Part shown: piece by piece, positions 21,976 through 34,050 of the stretch
How the letters are laid out: every line of letters begins with the position of its first letter
How positions within the stretch are numbered: the first letter of the stretch is position 1
Assembly: GCA_015501595.1 (NCBI GenBank)
Contig: JADNRX010000001.1
Location: forward strand, 496,001 to 560,000
From: Hymenopellis radicata
Taxonomy: Eukaryota; Basidiomycota; Agaricomycetes; Agaricales; Physalacriaceae
DNA: 64,000 nucleotides
Direction: 5' to 3'
Program-made: the position numbers and the translations under genes
The notes under the pieces: generated by a model
The model's input: only the letters and a program-made list of their open reading frames with translations
Told to the model about the DNA's origin: nothing
Databases searched by the model: none

Positions 21976-22951
21976 CTATAGAGCCAGGTAGTCCCGGACT
22001 TCCTCTTCGGTTAGCTTCCGGAAGGTCGGTTTCGGTCGTCCTGTCTCCCCTCCGATTTTACCCTCCTCTAGCTCTTCTGTGGTAGGAACAGTGATGACCC
22101 CGATTTCGATGGTCTTCTCTGTCATCTGTCCTTCAAACCCTTCCTTCAAAGTTAGCAGCGCGGTGTGAATGGCATCCTCCAGACTGATATCATCATTATA
22201 CCTGTAACGACATAGGTTGATGATCCAGCGGGCAACTAAGTGAATAACCGCACCGTTTCTCCAGGAATGTTTTGGCGTTGACCATGTTCTTTCCGATCGC
22301 GCTCGCCTTCCACGCCCAGAAGGAACCGGAAGGATCGACCTGGTATAACGACTGTCCGCGGTTTATGTCCCACCCAGCAACAAGCAAGGACACGCCGTAG
22401 GGTCTCACACCTCTGTGACGGGGTTCATGGTCAAAAGGATGCACAGCAGAATGATGCATCATACCCAGATTGAGTGGCTTGCTGCATGACAGTTGCGACT
22501 TCTTGCACCAAAACACGCGTCGGTGGGTACTCGCCGTAGATCTTCCAGTATGCCTGAGCACTTTTACGTGCCTTGGCTATCAGAACACGAGAGTCCGGCC
22601 CCATTCCCGAGTATACAATTCCAATGTTTGGACATATTACGGCGACCTTGTCGAGCATTGAATCGTCGATAAGAATGGATGAAGATTTCTTCTCGGTTGC
22701 GATAACGATCCCATTAGAAGCTAGATTAATAGTTATACGATGATATACAGACGACAGACCAACATAAACGCACCCTTGATACCCAAACTCGTCGTACCAC
22801 CTGCTACCGCCGCCAATGCATGCTCGATCTGTACGAGCTTCCCGCTCGGTGAGAAGACAGTAAGAGAATAGCTGCTCGACGTCGTCAGCACCCCTTAATG
22901 CAGTGAAAAAGGATATAAATGCCTGTAAGCACCACCGTCAGCGCTGGCCAT
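21976..22951 (-). CDS. PRE8: 20S proteasome subunit alpha-2
   Basis: This encodes the alpha-2 subunit of the 20S proteasome core. Exon 1 is very short (ATGGCCAGCGCTGACG) and joins to [19 protein letters not shown], the N-terminal alpha-subunit signature. Further family blocks are [70 protein letters not shown] and [18 protein letters not shown]. The C-terminus ends VRDYLAL with stop at 21976-21978, about 250 residues in all. It matches alpha-2 (PSMA2/PRE8) best in [11 protein letters not shown] and in the C-terminal half. Introns are about 50 nt. Confidence 0.92.
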
Positions 22952-23593
22952 TGTTGTGGAAAGAGTTGAGCTCGACACGCAAGCCTAATTCGACGCGTAT
23001 GCTTGTGGCTGTGCACGCAACATGACCAAACACATGACGCATCGCGAAGGATTTGCTCGACTGACCTTGACCTCTATGGTTTAGCGTACAAATGAGGTCG
23101 CCTTTCTCTTACCCTTGTACACATACATTAGTGGCTATTTCATGATGTATCGTTGATATCCTTATTCTCATAAATCTTGAACTTTGCTCACTTTGCTCAA
23201 TGTGCAGCGTCTGATTTGGCATCTGTCATCTCGTTTCCAAAGACTGTCGAAGCTCGTTGAGAGGGTCTACATCACGAGAATCATTGACAGTTTCATTTTC
23301 GTTCCCACTTGGAATGTCAAGAGCCCAATGTTCCCTATCGATTCAAGTGCGAGCAACTCTTCCCCAGGATTGAATGTTTTTCAGTTGCGGTGTTAGCCCT
23401 TGGCCAAGCAGAATTCTCTGGCAAGACAGTCCTTTGGCGTTTGGCGCAGGGCGCATGAAGTAGATGTTCAAGCCCCTATTTAGAAAAGATCGTGTCCGGA
23501 AGTCGGACCGAAAGGCTGCAAATTTCTTGTTCTTGACCGACTCTTCAAGGTCATCTATCGTCCGCCCACAGCGCGAAAGATTAATCGGCGACA
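22952..23593. other. Intergenic: divergent promoters of PRE8 and UTP7
   Basis: About 640 bp between two divergent essential genes. No coding features are recognised. The short frame at 23184-23396 has no family signature. Confidence 0.5.
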
Positions 23594-25675
23594 ATGGACT
23601 CGCTGATTGCTATGGGAGATGCTGTTGGGCCTGTAGGCAAAAAGCGGAAAACCTACCACACCCCCTCTGACCCAGGATCGAGCAAAAAAACACAGAAATC
23701 CCAGTCGGACAGGACATATCAGTCTATTCAGAAACGCACCTCTGTACCGAAATCTCTGCAGACAGCAGTCCCCGAGGAGAATGTCAAATCGTACAAACAT
23801 ATCGCGAATAAAAAACTACGCACAGAATTGTCGCGGCAATCGGAATACGCTGCGCAATCGAAAGCCCTGCTACAAGATGCGGAAATGCTGTTGACTGGAG
23901 AGGTGGGGATGATGGAAGTAGAGGGTGAGCTCGATCGAACTTGGAGGGTTTCGCAGGCAGATATTACCGAGAGTGCTGGCCAGGAAGCCAGCAGAGGACG
24001 TAGAGAATGGAAGTTGGATGGCGGCCCATACCGTTCGCGTTATACGCGAAATGGACGGTCAGTGTTCTTACGAATTGTAGAACGCTCATGTTAGCTCCCT
24101 TCGCAGACATTTAGCACTTGCAGGCAGCAGGGCCATGTTGCAACATTCGATTGGCAAGAGGGCACTCTACATACTGAACTACAACTACAGGAGACATGTC
24201 GAGACATAACGTGTGTTATTTCCAAGTCCACCCATTATTTCCTGATTATCTGTTAGATTCCTTCATGACCACTCTCACTTCGCTGTTGCGCAAAAGAAAT
24301 ATGTCTTCATTTACGACCGTGACGGCGTTGAGCTCCATTGTCTCAAAGCTCATATCGAACCGACCCGACTAGAGTTCTTGCCTTACCATTGGTTACTAGC
24401 CAGTGTTGTAAGTCGTTCATCATATCATTTTCGAGTGCTCACAAGATGAATACAGGGTAACGCAGGTTATCTAAAATACCAAGACACGTCTACTGGGCAG
24501 CTTCTCTGCGAGCACCGCACCAAACTTGGGGCATGCACCACAATGACACAAAACTTGCACAACGCTGTGATACACTTGGGTCATCAGAACGGGACGGTGA
24601 CATTATGGACGCCCAATCTCCCGCATCCTGCTGTTCAGCTACTTGCACATTTGGGGCCAGTAGCTAGTGTGAGCATGGATCCAAGCCAAGGTGGTCGGTA
24701 TATGGCTACTGCCGGCAAGGACAGCACCGTAAAGGTCTGGGACTGCCGCAATTGGAAAGGAGCTGTGCGGGAATGGACAGCACGGGGCGGATATGCTGAG
24801 CTTGAGTGGAGTCAGAAAGGCGCTCTTGCAGTGGCTTCTGGGGGAAGCATAAATGTAAGCATTTCTAATATTCCTTGCATGCTTTTTCAAACGAATAATA
24901 TCCTAGGTTTACTCGCGACCGTCCATACATACCCCGTTGCACACAAACGCCCAACCTCCCCTGTATATGACCCATCCCATCCCTCATCGACCACTCACTT
25001 CTGTTCGCTTCGCTCCGTTCTTCGATATCCTCACTATCGGGCATTCAGCCGGTCTCTCAAGTATCCTGGTCCCTGGTGCTGGAGAGCCCAACTTTGACAG
25101 CACAGAGGCCGATCCCTTCGAGAACAGGAAGGCGCGTCGGGAGAAGGAGGTCAAGGCGCTTCTCGACAAGATACAGCCTGACATGATCACCCTTGACCCA
25201 GAATTGGTCGGATCGCTGGCGCCGCCACAGAACTTGACAACCGAGACCACCTTTGACGGGAAGCCATCGGTAGAGACACCGTTCGCCCGACTACCCAGGA
25301 TGGAAAGGCTCAAGGTACAGGGCAAGGCGGATGATACGGAAGTGGTTAGCGAGGGCGAGGATGAGCCTGGGCTCCCGGCTGATCCAGAAAGCAAGATGAA
25401 GAGGAAAGAAGAGCGGGAGAAGAGGAAGATGAGAGGTAAAGGGAAGAGCTTGAAGAGATATCTCCGCAAGCAGAGGAAGAATGTTATCGATCCTACTGCA
25501 GTATGTTTCTCTTTCTCTTTGTGGCCCACGAGACTAAATGGTCCCCTAGGTTGCTATACGCAAAAAGCTGGAAAAGCAGAAGGAAGAGAAACGACGTGCG
25601 AAAGAGCTGGCTGCGAATGGGGGGGTAGACACGCGAAAGCCATCTGCTTTGGATAGATTCAAGCAGAAATCCTAG
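23594..25675 (+). CDS. UTP7: U3 snoRNP / SSU processome WD40 protein UTP7 (WDR46, BING4)
   Basis: UTP7 acts in the nucleolus in processing of 18S pre-rRNA. The N-terminus ([11 protein letters not shown]) is basic, then the conserved helical part ([20 protein letters not shown]) precedes the WD40 propeller: [70 protein letters not shown] and [19 protein letters not shown]. The BING4 C-terminal domain follows ([20 protein letters not shown], then [19 protein letters not shown]), and a long Lys/Arg-Glu tail ends at RFKQKS (stop 25673-25675). Introns near 24065, 24215, 24410, 24855 and 25505 were placed from frame changes. Two other SSU processome genes (IMP4, UTP12) lie 25-30 kb away. Confidence 0.92.
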
Positions 25676-25804
25676 TCCCACACTCGCCGTAGACACCGTC
25701 TTAATGCGAACCGTTGCCACTGGTTGGCGGTACATTCATCAAGTCAGGCCATGATTACAATACAACAGGTACAGCTACAGGAGGAAATCATCGAAGACGA
25801 GGTC

Positions 25805-26912
25805 TTAATAAAACGCCACAGCATGCAATAGACCATGAGGGTGTTTTTCTTGTTGCGTCTCCAGAATGACATCAATGTCTTCGTCGATATCATCAGATGC
25901 TTCAATCTTCGAATAGAACGTAAATTAACATCTCGTCTGAACGATACAAGACAGCTCGACTTACAGCAGTGGCCAACTCCAACATCGCCTTACCCGCAAT
26001 TAAGGCTTCTTCGTGGTTATCTTTGATTTCAATGTTGATGATGTGAACAGGCCGGTTAAATTCTCCACCTCGACTGAGAAGGTCTAGAATACAGTATACA
26101 GCCGTTTGTGCGTACTCCAATTAGACAAATGAGAAAGCGTACCATCACACACCGCATCAAAACAGCGCTCTTCACACGTGAAGACTATATCTGCGACGGT
26201 TTTGCTTTCCTGCCATCGTTCCGGGGCTAATTTGATCCGTCGGTTTCGGTCTATCATTTGAAGTACGCCGTTTGCTGAATATCTGAGACGACGTGATGAG
26301 AACGAAATATATGGAAGCTGTCAACCACAAACAAACGGGGATCCTGAGCATTCAGCTCTTCAAATATGGTTTGGTATGGTGTGCCGAAAGAGTAAATATT
26401 TGGTTTGTCTATTGATGGTCCAGGGAGACGAACAGCGGAACCTGTCCCAGATGAGATGACACGGAACCCGGCTTTGCTGAGCAATGAATGAATGAGACGA
26501 GTGTCGATGGAGATAGTCACAGGAAACGAGCTCACGATAGAACGTTGTGGCCCTCCATAGACCGGTTCTAAAGGGGATGTTTGTTTATTCGGCGCAGTGA
26601 AGTAAAGGTACACCTTACCTGATTACTCGCGCAAACCACACAAAATAGTGGACGGGGCTTGTACGCCGTAGAACTTGAGGATGCGACATTACTATCAGAA
26701 GGCAGCCCAACGTGATTCGATGGTATGGGAGTGGATGACACGGAGCCATTTTCTGTTGATGCATGTGGCGGCGGTGTGGGTGTTGCCGAAGGAGTCTGTT
26801 CGTTGTTCTGGAGGCGTTGAAGGCGAGGGTCTGCCCGTGCAAGACGAGGGTCTCTTCGGCGGGGGTCCATTCTTGTAACAAACTCAGTCATGACCGACGC
26901 GAAAAAAGACAA
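25805..26912 (-). CDS. SSU72: RNA polymerase II CTD phosphatase SSU72
   Basis: SSU72 removes phosphate from Ser5/Ser7 of the RNA polymerase II CTD during termination and 3'-end processing. The catalytic C-x5-R loop reads VCASNQNRSME, split by an intron near 26570-26640. Further conserved blocks are [72 protein letters not shown] and [19 protein letters not shown]. It ends with an acidic tail and HAVAFY (stop 25805-25807). The N-terminus carries an extra low-complexity stretch of roughly 70 residues before the catalytic loop, unlike short animal SSU72. The start may be 26912, 26891 or 26870 ([10 protein letters not shown]). Confidence 0.92.
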
Positions 26913-27216
26913 GTTGAAGAAAAGAAAAATCAGCAGTATCTAGAACATAAAGTCTCCAGCACGACCCCGCTATTCTCACAGGTTAAATGTGTGCGGGTCG
27001 TTGAAGATTCCACTCTGAGTCATCATGGAGAAGCAAAAAAGTGAAGTTGCAGCTACCTTGAGCAATTCACGAAGTGATGGTTGGAACCAAGTGGCGGAGT
27101 TTCGGGCCGGGGGGTCTAACCAAGTGCCTTTGCTGACAGAGTCAAAGCTTGGCTCTTGCCCTCGTACTCACTAGGTACGTTACCGACTACTCTCTTCGAG
27201 CCTCAAAGCCTGATTA
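26913..27216. other. Intergenic: divergent promoters of SSU72 and the F-box gene
   Basis: About 300 bp without a gene. No conserved element is recognised. Confidence 0.5.
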
Positions 27217-28817
27217 TTGCAGAACATGGAAATAGATAATTTATCCCTGACCGCGTCCGACGACGAGGTCAGGCGCCTCATCTCCCAGCACGAAGTCTCT
27301 ATTCAGCGACTTGACGCGGAGATGGACAGCTTGATGCACGAAATCCGTCGCCTGCAATTCAGAAAGTCGCAACACGTAGATCAAATCCGTCTGTGCAAAG
27401 GTCGCATCACACTCGCTCGACGTCTTCCTCCGGAACTGCTGGCTAACATCTTCGAACGCTGTGCACGCGACGGCTGGACAAGGACACCGTTAACGGTCTC
27501 CCACGTTTGCTCCGAGTGGCGTAAAGCGACTGAGATACCATCTGTCTGGTCGTATCTATACGTCAACCTTGACACTACAGATCCGTATGGCAAAACAGAT
27601 TTCTGGCTGCGTAACGCCAAAGCCGCCCCACTGTACATACAGCTGGAAGTGCAGACTGACACATCGCACCTCAACAGCATCATAGACATGCTTGTAGTGC
27701 GCGCCAATCAGTGGAAGAGTTTTACGGTGACGTCGAGTCTGCTGGCTCCTGTCAATCAGCTTCTCGCCCGTTGTAGAGGATCATTTCCCCATCTGAGGAC
27801 TGTACATGTTACAGTACAGGAAGACGTGATCAACCATACCACGGAGACACCCCTTCTGGGTTTGCCAGAGTTCTGCGACGACACTCCATCACTGCAAACA
27901 CTCACCATCTCTCGCAACATTCTACCCACCCCGGGAACTATTCCTCAGCATGTTCCGAGCCTCGTACTTGATCTGTGCGGTTACCGTGCACCCGTCTTCA
28001 TACCCATGGAGGCTCTTTTGAATCTTTTACAAGATCTACCTCGACTTCAAAGTCTAGCAATCACTACACCTCGCGATCAACCCCAAGCGATTATACGTAC
28101 CCTGGCGGATCCATTCAGAACTGTAGCACTTCCGGACTTACGCTCTCTGACCGTCGTTGGTGCAAACGAGATATTTGTCCTTCTCTCGTACCTTCAACTT
28201 CCCCAACTTCGTCGCATATCCCTCTGTTCCTCCGAGGACCCCTCACCTTACCCACATCCAATTGTCGGACCAGCTTTATGTCAATTGCTGCAGCACGCCG
28301 ATGTACCTCTCGAGATGCTAGAGCTGTACGACCTCGACCTGTCGCCAGACGATTTCGTTACTTGTGCGAGGCATGCGCCTATGCTACAGGAGTTACACCT
28401 CCATGAAAGCGACATTACAGACGATTGTCTCCGCGCTATCAGCCGCCATTGCAGGAACCTGAGAAGCTTGGATGTACGGTGGTGCGGGCAGATTTGGGGG
28501 AGAGAATTGGTCGAGTTGGTTCGCAGCCGCACTGTCGAAGAGGGCATGGTGCCTATAGAGTGCGTTACAGTTATAAACTGTTCCCACATGCAGGAGCAAG
28601 ACATCTTTGACTTGGCCGAAGTCACTGTTTGTCGCCTCGTCATCCGCGATACAGATGACTACTGCTGTGAGTACTTCATTCAATGGTAAAAGCACCACTG
28701 ATAACCTGTCTAGTACCGTTTGGATGTTGCTCTAATGAGCGATACAGGCGCCGTTTCCATCTCAGGCAGCTAGAACGTGGCTTTCGTGTTGGAGAGTCGC
28801 GTAGAATTATATTATAG
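27217..28817 (+). CDS. F-box protein with LRR-like repeats
   Basis: The protein begins with a coiled coil (DDEVRRLISQHEVSIQRLDA) and then the F-box RRLPPELLANIFERC (about 27420-27465), with the VSHVCSEWRKATEIPSVWS continuation typical of Agaricomycete F-box proteins. The rest is leucine-rich with LRR-like units (MLQELHLHESDITDDCL, NLRSLDVRWCG). Such proteins are presumed substrate adaptors of SCF ubiquitin ligases; the target is unknown. It is one long exon, but a GT-AG intron near 28667-28711 allows a 3' exon adding a Cys/Arg-rich tail with stop at 28815-28817. Without splicing it would end at 28689. I prefer the spliced form because the new exon stays open and the splice sites are good. Confidence 0.85.
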
Positions 28818-29150
28818 ATCGGTCTGTTCTTTGGATTAACTACAGCGTTGACCGTATATTTATCTCTAGCCATGCTCAATGTCCAGTATAAGAGTGTGCG
28901 TAGGCCCGAGCCTGCGACGATAGTTGTTGGTCGGATGCAGTTGGACAACTTTCAGATCGTTGTACGGTCGTTTCATCCTCCCAATCCCAATGACAATGAA
29001 CGAGTCCACTCCATCAGGCTCTTCAAATCAACTATAATAATACATTGGATGAAACCGTAAAGTGAAGTCGTAGGATAACGTAGCGCATTACAAACGGAGG
29101 AAACACCATACAACTTACAACATTATCATAGAAGAAGCCATAACTTATAC
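28818..29150. other. Intergenic between convergent genes
   Basis: About 330 bp of AT-richer 3' flank shared by the F-box and peroxiredoxin-like genes. Nothing recognised. Confidence 0.5.
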
Positions 29151-31046
29151 CTATTCCTTAAACAAAACGACCTCATCCTCAGGTTCTTCCACAAACCGAT
29201 GACTCTCCTCTCGATCCTCGACGACGTGCCGTGAGCCGACACTTTTCTTCATATACCCTGCACGGATCCATTGCTCCTCGATGGTCAAGGACCTGCGTCT
29301 GTCATCGACAGACCAGCTAACACTGGTCCTGACTCCAACGCCAGTCGGGGCCATGCTCTCTCTCCGCTTAGCTCGCGACATCGGTGCGACAGGCTGTTGT
29401 ATGCTAACGCCAGCAGCTGCGAGGACATCTGGAACAGGCGCGTGTCCCTTGACTGTCTGCATCCGGTGTGCCCAACTGCATGTCATTCTGACAATAACTC
29501 AATCTCGTGACGGTTGGAAGAAGAACGGAACCACTTACCCCGGCCCAAGAACAAACTCTCCGCCAAGCTGCCCAATCTCGCCACCCTTCTCCCAAACCGG
29601 CATGCCCACCCGGAGCGCCCTGAGAACGACCATCGCAATCCCACCCAACGTCCCTCTCCTCACATAGCCCGTATGGGGCTCTTTTTTGCATTGTATATCA
29701 CCAGTCGTGCCCATCCCAAGCGAGTGATACACCTGCATTCCAGGATCGACGTACATCTCGAAACGCGCCCCAAAGATCGCCTTGTACTTGTCGATCAGGG
29801 CAGGTGATCCATTGCTGATAACGACCACGTTCGCGTCGCGCGGTGTGAGGGACGCGAGGGAAGACATGTAGTCCTGACAAAGGGGGCACCAGAAGTGCCG
29901 GATGAAGATAATGATGCTGCGTTTGTGCGCGAACACGGCGCCGAAGGGCACGCGTAGACCTGACGAAGCGATCAAGGGCAGAGACGCGGCACGGTCGAGC
30001 TGCGTGGGTGTCGGAAGCATCCATTCGTTCGAAATCGCAGAGGTCGAGGGGAGATTGGTGGGCAGGGATTGGCTATGAGTATGTGAAGGAATGGAGGACT
30101 CGGTCGACGCGTCGTGATCGTCGTGAGAATGAGTTGGAGTGGAGACGTTTACATAAGAAGAAGTTTCTGAACGTGTGGGTGTAGCAGGGGGAACGGGAGG
30201 AACGGGAATACGTCTTGAACGGGTAAGTGTAGAAGGACGCACAGCAGGTGGAACGAGGGTGGAGCGTTGACTGTGCACGAGCCTCTTTTTAACTTTTGGA
30301 AACGCGAGAGATGATGGCAAGGTTTCAGGCTGAGAGTAATAACCTGCATCAGCGTGAGGCACTCGTAGGGGTAGATGTCGAGAATCGAGTGATGCTCGTG
30401 TGGACAAAGAGCGATCAGTAGCGGTAATGGTGCTGACTGGCGAGGGCATCGGTGAGGAAATGGACGCGACGGAGACCTTGCGGCGTCTTCGCTGGTCAGC
30501 GCAGCGAGTAGTGCTGTTCATGCTTGTATTACTTGCTTTCCTTGGCATGAAAATCCTTGCCATTCTGCTTCGAGAAGCCGAACTGGGGCATGTTGACAGG
30601 TTGCTTGTGTCAAGTTCGGTGTCGCTAGAGCAGGGAGTGGGAGTGAAGTGGCCGTGTAGTACGGCGGTAGGAGAAGCCAGTTGTGAAGAAGATAAAATGG
30701 CGATAGACTGAGAACGTCTTCGATAGTGAGTTTCTGTCTGCGTAAAAACTCTAATTGGAAGCTTGAGTGGTTCCAATACGTCCTCGGACGATGACGAGGC
30801 GCGATTTTCGCCATAGAACGGTGGGCGGGGGAATGGTGTCGACTCAACCCGGCCCTGGAGAGTGCTGGACCGACTCCTCAGCACCGAGAGTGGCGCAAAT
30901 GGATCGTTGGGGTCTGGGGCTGGGTAGCGAGTGAGAAGGTCGAGGGCGAGAACAGGGCCAGTGGCGGGGTCGGAGTTTGGTACGGGCTTGCGCCTGATCC
31001 TGGGCGCCGGCATCGAGGTCGGGCCAGTGAGAATGAGGGCAGCCAT
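29151..31046 (-). CDS. Peroxiredoxin-like 2 (AhpC/TSA-type, AAED1-like) domain protein with long disordered N-terminus
   Basis: The first roughly 310 residues (from 31046) are Ser/Pro/Thr-rich and probably disordered. The C-terminal part is a thioredoxin-fold domain: GAVFAHKRSIIIFIRHFWC then PLCQDYMSSL gives the C-x2-C active site (FWCPLCQDY, about 29905-29880). NVVVISNGSPALIDKYKAIF and YVDPGMQVYHSLGMG follow. An intron (about 29491-29538) joins FVLGPG to MTCSWAHRMQTVKGHAPVPD, the family's F-x-x-G-P-G...C...HRM...H block. The gene ends at 29151-29153. Related domains act in redox or prostaglandin-F-synthase-like proteins; activity here is unproven. The long N-terminal extension is unusual beside the compact animal proteins. 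Confidence 0.8.
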
Positions 31047-31855
31047 GGGAGTACGAAAGAGAAAGAGAGGCAGGCGATAAATAGACGGCAGAGATCAAAG
31101 GCGTGCTATCAAAGCAAAGCCTGAAAATCGACGCGTGGCACCGGTGAGGCCCGCCGACGCGAAGAAAGAGACGATCGCAGAAAGGGAACCATGAGATCGC
31201 AACGTGGCGTCAAAGGCCTCATTGTCAAAGCAATCTACTTTTACGTCCGTCTAAACGTTGTTCTAGGCTCGACTGATGCCGTGAGTACATGAGGCCTTGA
31301 GGTTCAGAATCATAGTACGGGACATGGAGCAGAAGGATTCAAGGAAGAAACACACAACGCCGGCGGCACATAGACCCGGATTTGATCAAAATCAGATATG
31401 AGGCCACTACATTTCTGAATGCCTACTATAAAAGACATGATAGGAACATGTAACATCAAAGGGCTGGCTGCAGAACCTCCTACACGACTTTGATTGACAC
31501 GGAGGCCGCTGACAGAAATGGGTACCTGCCGCATCGGTTAAATTCAAGATGCACATAGACATATACGCGCCTCGTATGATTGACTGGCAAATCGTCGCGA
31601 AAGTCTTGCTCCCTGCATGCGACCCGGCTCATGTTAACCGTCCTCCATCGAGTTAGTTTGTCTTCGGTTGTCCAACCGCCTCCATTCCTCCAGGTACCAA
31701 TGCACTTGAAGCGATGCCAGCTCGCGCACGTCACGTGTTCGATATCACAGCCATAAGACTCGGGTATGCTGTCGGCCATCCGTCCTTTGCTTCTGATCAC
31801 CACCGCTGTATTCTCCAGCCTTCCCTTCTAGGCTTCTTTGTTCTTCTAGTATCGG
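31047..31855. other. Long intergenic stretch before the PHO85-type kinase gene
   Basis: About 800 bp between two divergent genes. A 107-codon reverse frame at 31480-31803 is Trp/Arg-rich but shows no family signature, and I do not call it. The rest holds promoters and untranslated leaders. Confidence 0.4.
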
Positions 31856-33339
31856 ATGAATTACATCCAGGTGCGGGATGGAAGCAGCACTGTGCTGGAC
31901 TGACTAATAATTGGGCGCGTTTAGCTCGAGAAACTTGGTGAAACGCTGTGCAAACTCCGTATCCGACTCTGCTGACGAGGTCTTCATAGGCGAAGGGACG
32001 TACGCCACCGTCTACAAGGTCCGTATGCCGACGCGATCGTGGCGCAACGCCTCTAAACTTGACGCAGGGGCGATCGAGAACGACCAATGAAATTGTGGCT
32101 CTCAAGGAAATTCACCTCGACGCAGAAGAAGGAACTCCGTCCACTGCTATCCGCGAAATCTCCCTTCTGAAAGAGCTCAAACATGTCAACATTCTGCGTC
32201 TTCACGATGTCATCCACAGTGAGACTAAACTGGTTCTTATCTTTGAGTATTGCGAGATGGATCTGAAAAAGTACATGGACAAGCACGGCGAAAATGGCGC
32301 ACTGGACCCAAACACGGTTCGCAGCTTCATGTACCAGCTGTTGAAAGGAACAGCATTCTGCCACGAAAATCAAGTCCTGCACCGAGATCTCAAACCACAA
32401 AACTTGCTCATCAATCGCAAGGGTGAGCTTAAGTTGGGTGACTTTGGTTTGGCGCGGGCATTCGGTGTTCCTGTCAACACCTTTTCGAACGAAGTGCGTA
32501 ATGGCGGAGTTCAGTCAACAAGTCCCTGATTACTCTACCAGGTTGTTACTCTTTGGTATCGTGCACCGGACGTTCTCCTCGGCTCGAGAACGTACAGTAC
32601 ATCGATTGACGTATGGTCGTGTGGTTGCATATTCGCAGAGATGATTTCAGGAGTCCCTTTGTTTCGAGGAAGGGACAATTCAGACCAGTTATTGCATATC
32701 ATGAGGATCCTTGGTACGCCCCAAGAGCCGCTAAAGAATATGTTCCCGGACATTGTACGTCCCTCGCACTGTCGGTCTTACCTCGAATTAACAGACCCGT
32801 AAGCCGGACATTGCAAATAAACAATTCCCCAAGTATCCCAAGATCAACGTGGCGCAAGTCCTACCAAAGGCATCTCCTCAAGGTGGGCTTGTCAAATTTC
32901 CGTCTTCGTGATATTCATTTCTGTTGTAGCTATCGATCTCCTTGAGAAGCTTCTCAAGTTTGATCCTAAAGAACGAATAAGCGCTGTTGATGCTCTTCAG
33001 CATCCTTACTTCTCTGCCGCGACTACCCCCTTCCCCATAAACCCCGCGCCGGGGTCTATGCCACCTCCAGCGTTCAATTTCCCGCATCCTCATGGTCTCC
33101 CGCCTCAGCATCATGTCCCGCCACAAATGCAACAACAGATTCCCATCAGCACCCAACAAGCGTACCAGCGACAGCCGCAGAGCATCCCAATGTTTGGCCA
33201 GCATCAGCCGAGTTCGGTTCCCATCCTTCAGCACAACCCGCATGCTCAAGCACAGGCACAGCTTGCGCAACAACATGCCATGGCTCAGCAAGGCGCGTAT
33301 GGACAGATGCAATTCAATCAACAGTACCCAACTCGCTGA
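31856..33339 (+). CDS. PHO85: PHO85-type cyclin-dependent kinase with Gln/Pro-rich tail
   Basis: Exon 1 is five codons (MNYIQ, 31856-31870). Two more introns bring in LEKLG and EGTYATVYK, so the glycine loop is rebuilt across a splice site. Family motifs are ALKEIHLD (Lys), [14 protein letters not shown] (cyclin-contact helix), [29 protein letters not shown] and [14 protein letters not shown]. The kinase domain ends near LQHPYF. PSTAIRE together with [12 protein letters not shown] fits PHO85/CDK5-like kinases, which pair with Pcl cyclins in phosphate, glycogen and cell-cycle control. The usual APE reads APD. After the kinase domain there are about 100 residues rich in Gln, Pro and His, absent from short yeast Pho85. 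Stop 33337-33339. Confidence 0.9.
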
Positions 33340-34050
33340 CGGCCATCTATTCGGTAAAGTCTGTACCATAATTTATACTCATTTCAATGAGCGGGGCTTG
33401 GACAGTGTAGCGGTACATTACATTGGCGTGTACTTCTACATTTTGTGTATGTACGTTATGGTTTAGATGATAGTGTAGGAGTTACTATAACCTCATTGCT
33501 GAATGTGGCGCAGGCGTAATAGAGCTTAACATACACCTATTCTATTGTTCCTTCATGGTCGATGGAAGCGTTCTCAGTCGATAACTTTACAACAGACACG
33601 TTTATCTCATTTTCGACGTCTTCCGAGGAGGTCCACCTTTCTCTAGACTCGACACCAGCCGCTTCACCAGATCGTGCTCCGCCAGCGCCATCAACCCTTC
33701 AAAAAAAGCTGGCATTAAGCAGCTGGTTCGAGACTAACCTTTCGCTCCGAGAAACGAATCAAAATCATTTGCAAGTGTTTTTTTTTTAAAAAAAAGTCGC
33801 TTTGACATATGCGTCGCAAACTATGGCAAGCACTGGTGTAACAGACAATACCCGCCTCAAACAAGGACCCATTCAATCTTCAACTGACCATGAACGGACG
33901 GTGCGCACGTTAAAGCGGATGCACCATCAAAGACATCGTCAAAGTCGGTGGGAGGAAAAGCGTGTGTCGGCAAAAGATTATATACAAAATATTTCATCCA
34001 CGTGGCCTGTTACCACTTTGAGAACAGGGCCACGACCACAACACTTCGAC
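33340..34050. other. Intergenic with a doubtful short open frame (33562-33789)
   Basis: About 710 bp between PHO85 and the syntaxin gene. A plus-strand frame of 75 codons at 33562-33789 (Ser/Thr-rich, ending at a T10-A8 run at 33778-33795) resumes in the same frame after the run and stays open into the syntaxin gene. It has no recognised domain. It may be a leader, a small separate gene or an extra 5' exon; I could not decide. Confidence 0.35.

Noticed and set aside
28425..28698. Reverse-strand frames opposite the F-box gene
   Set aside because: They mirror the leucine-rich coding strand and have no independent support.
31480..31803. 107-codon reverse-strand frame rich in Trp and Arg
   Set aside because: No family motif and no splice partners; it lies in the promoter region of the PHO85-type kinase.
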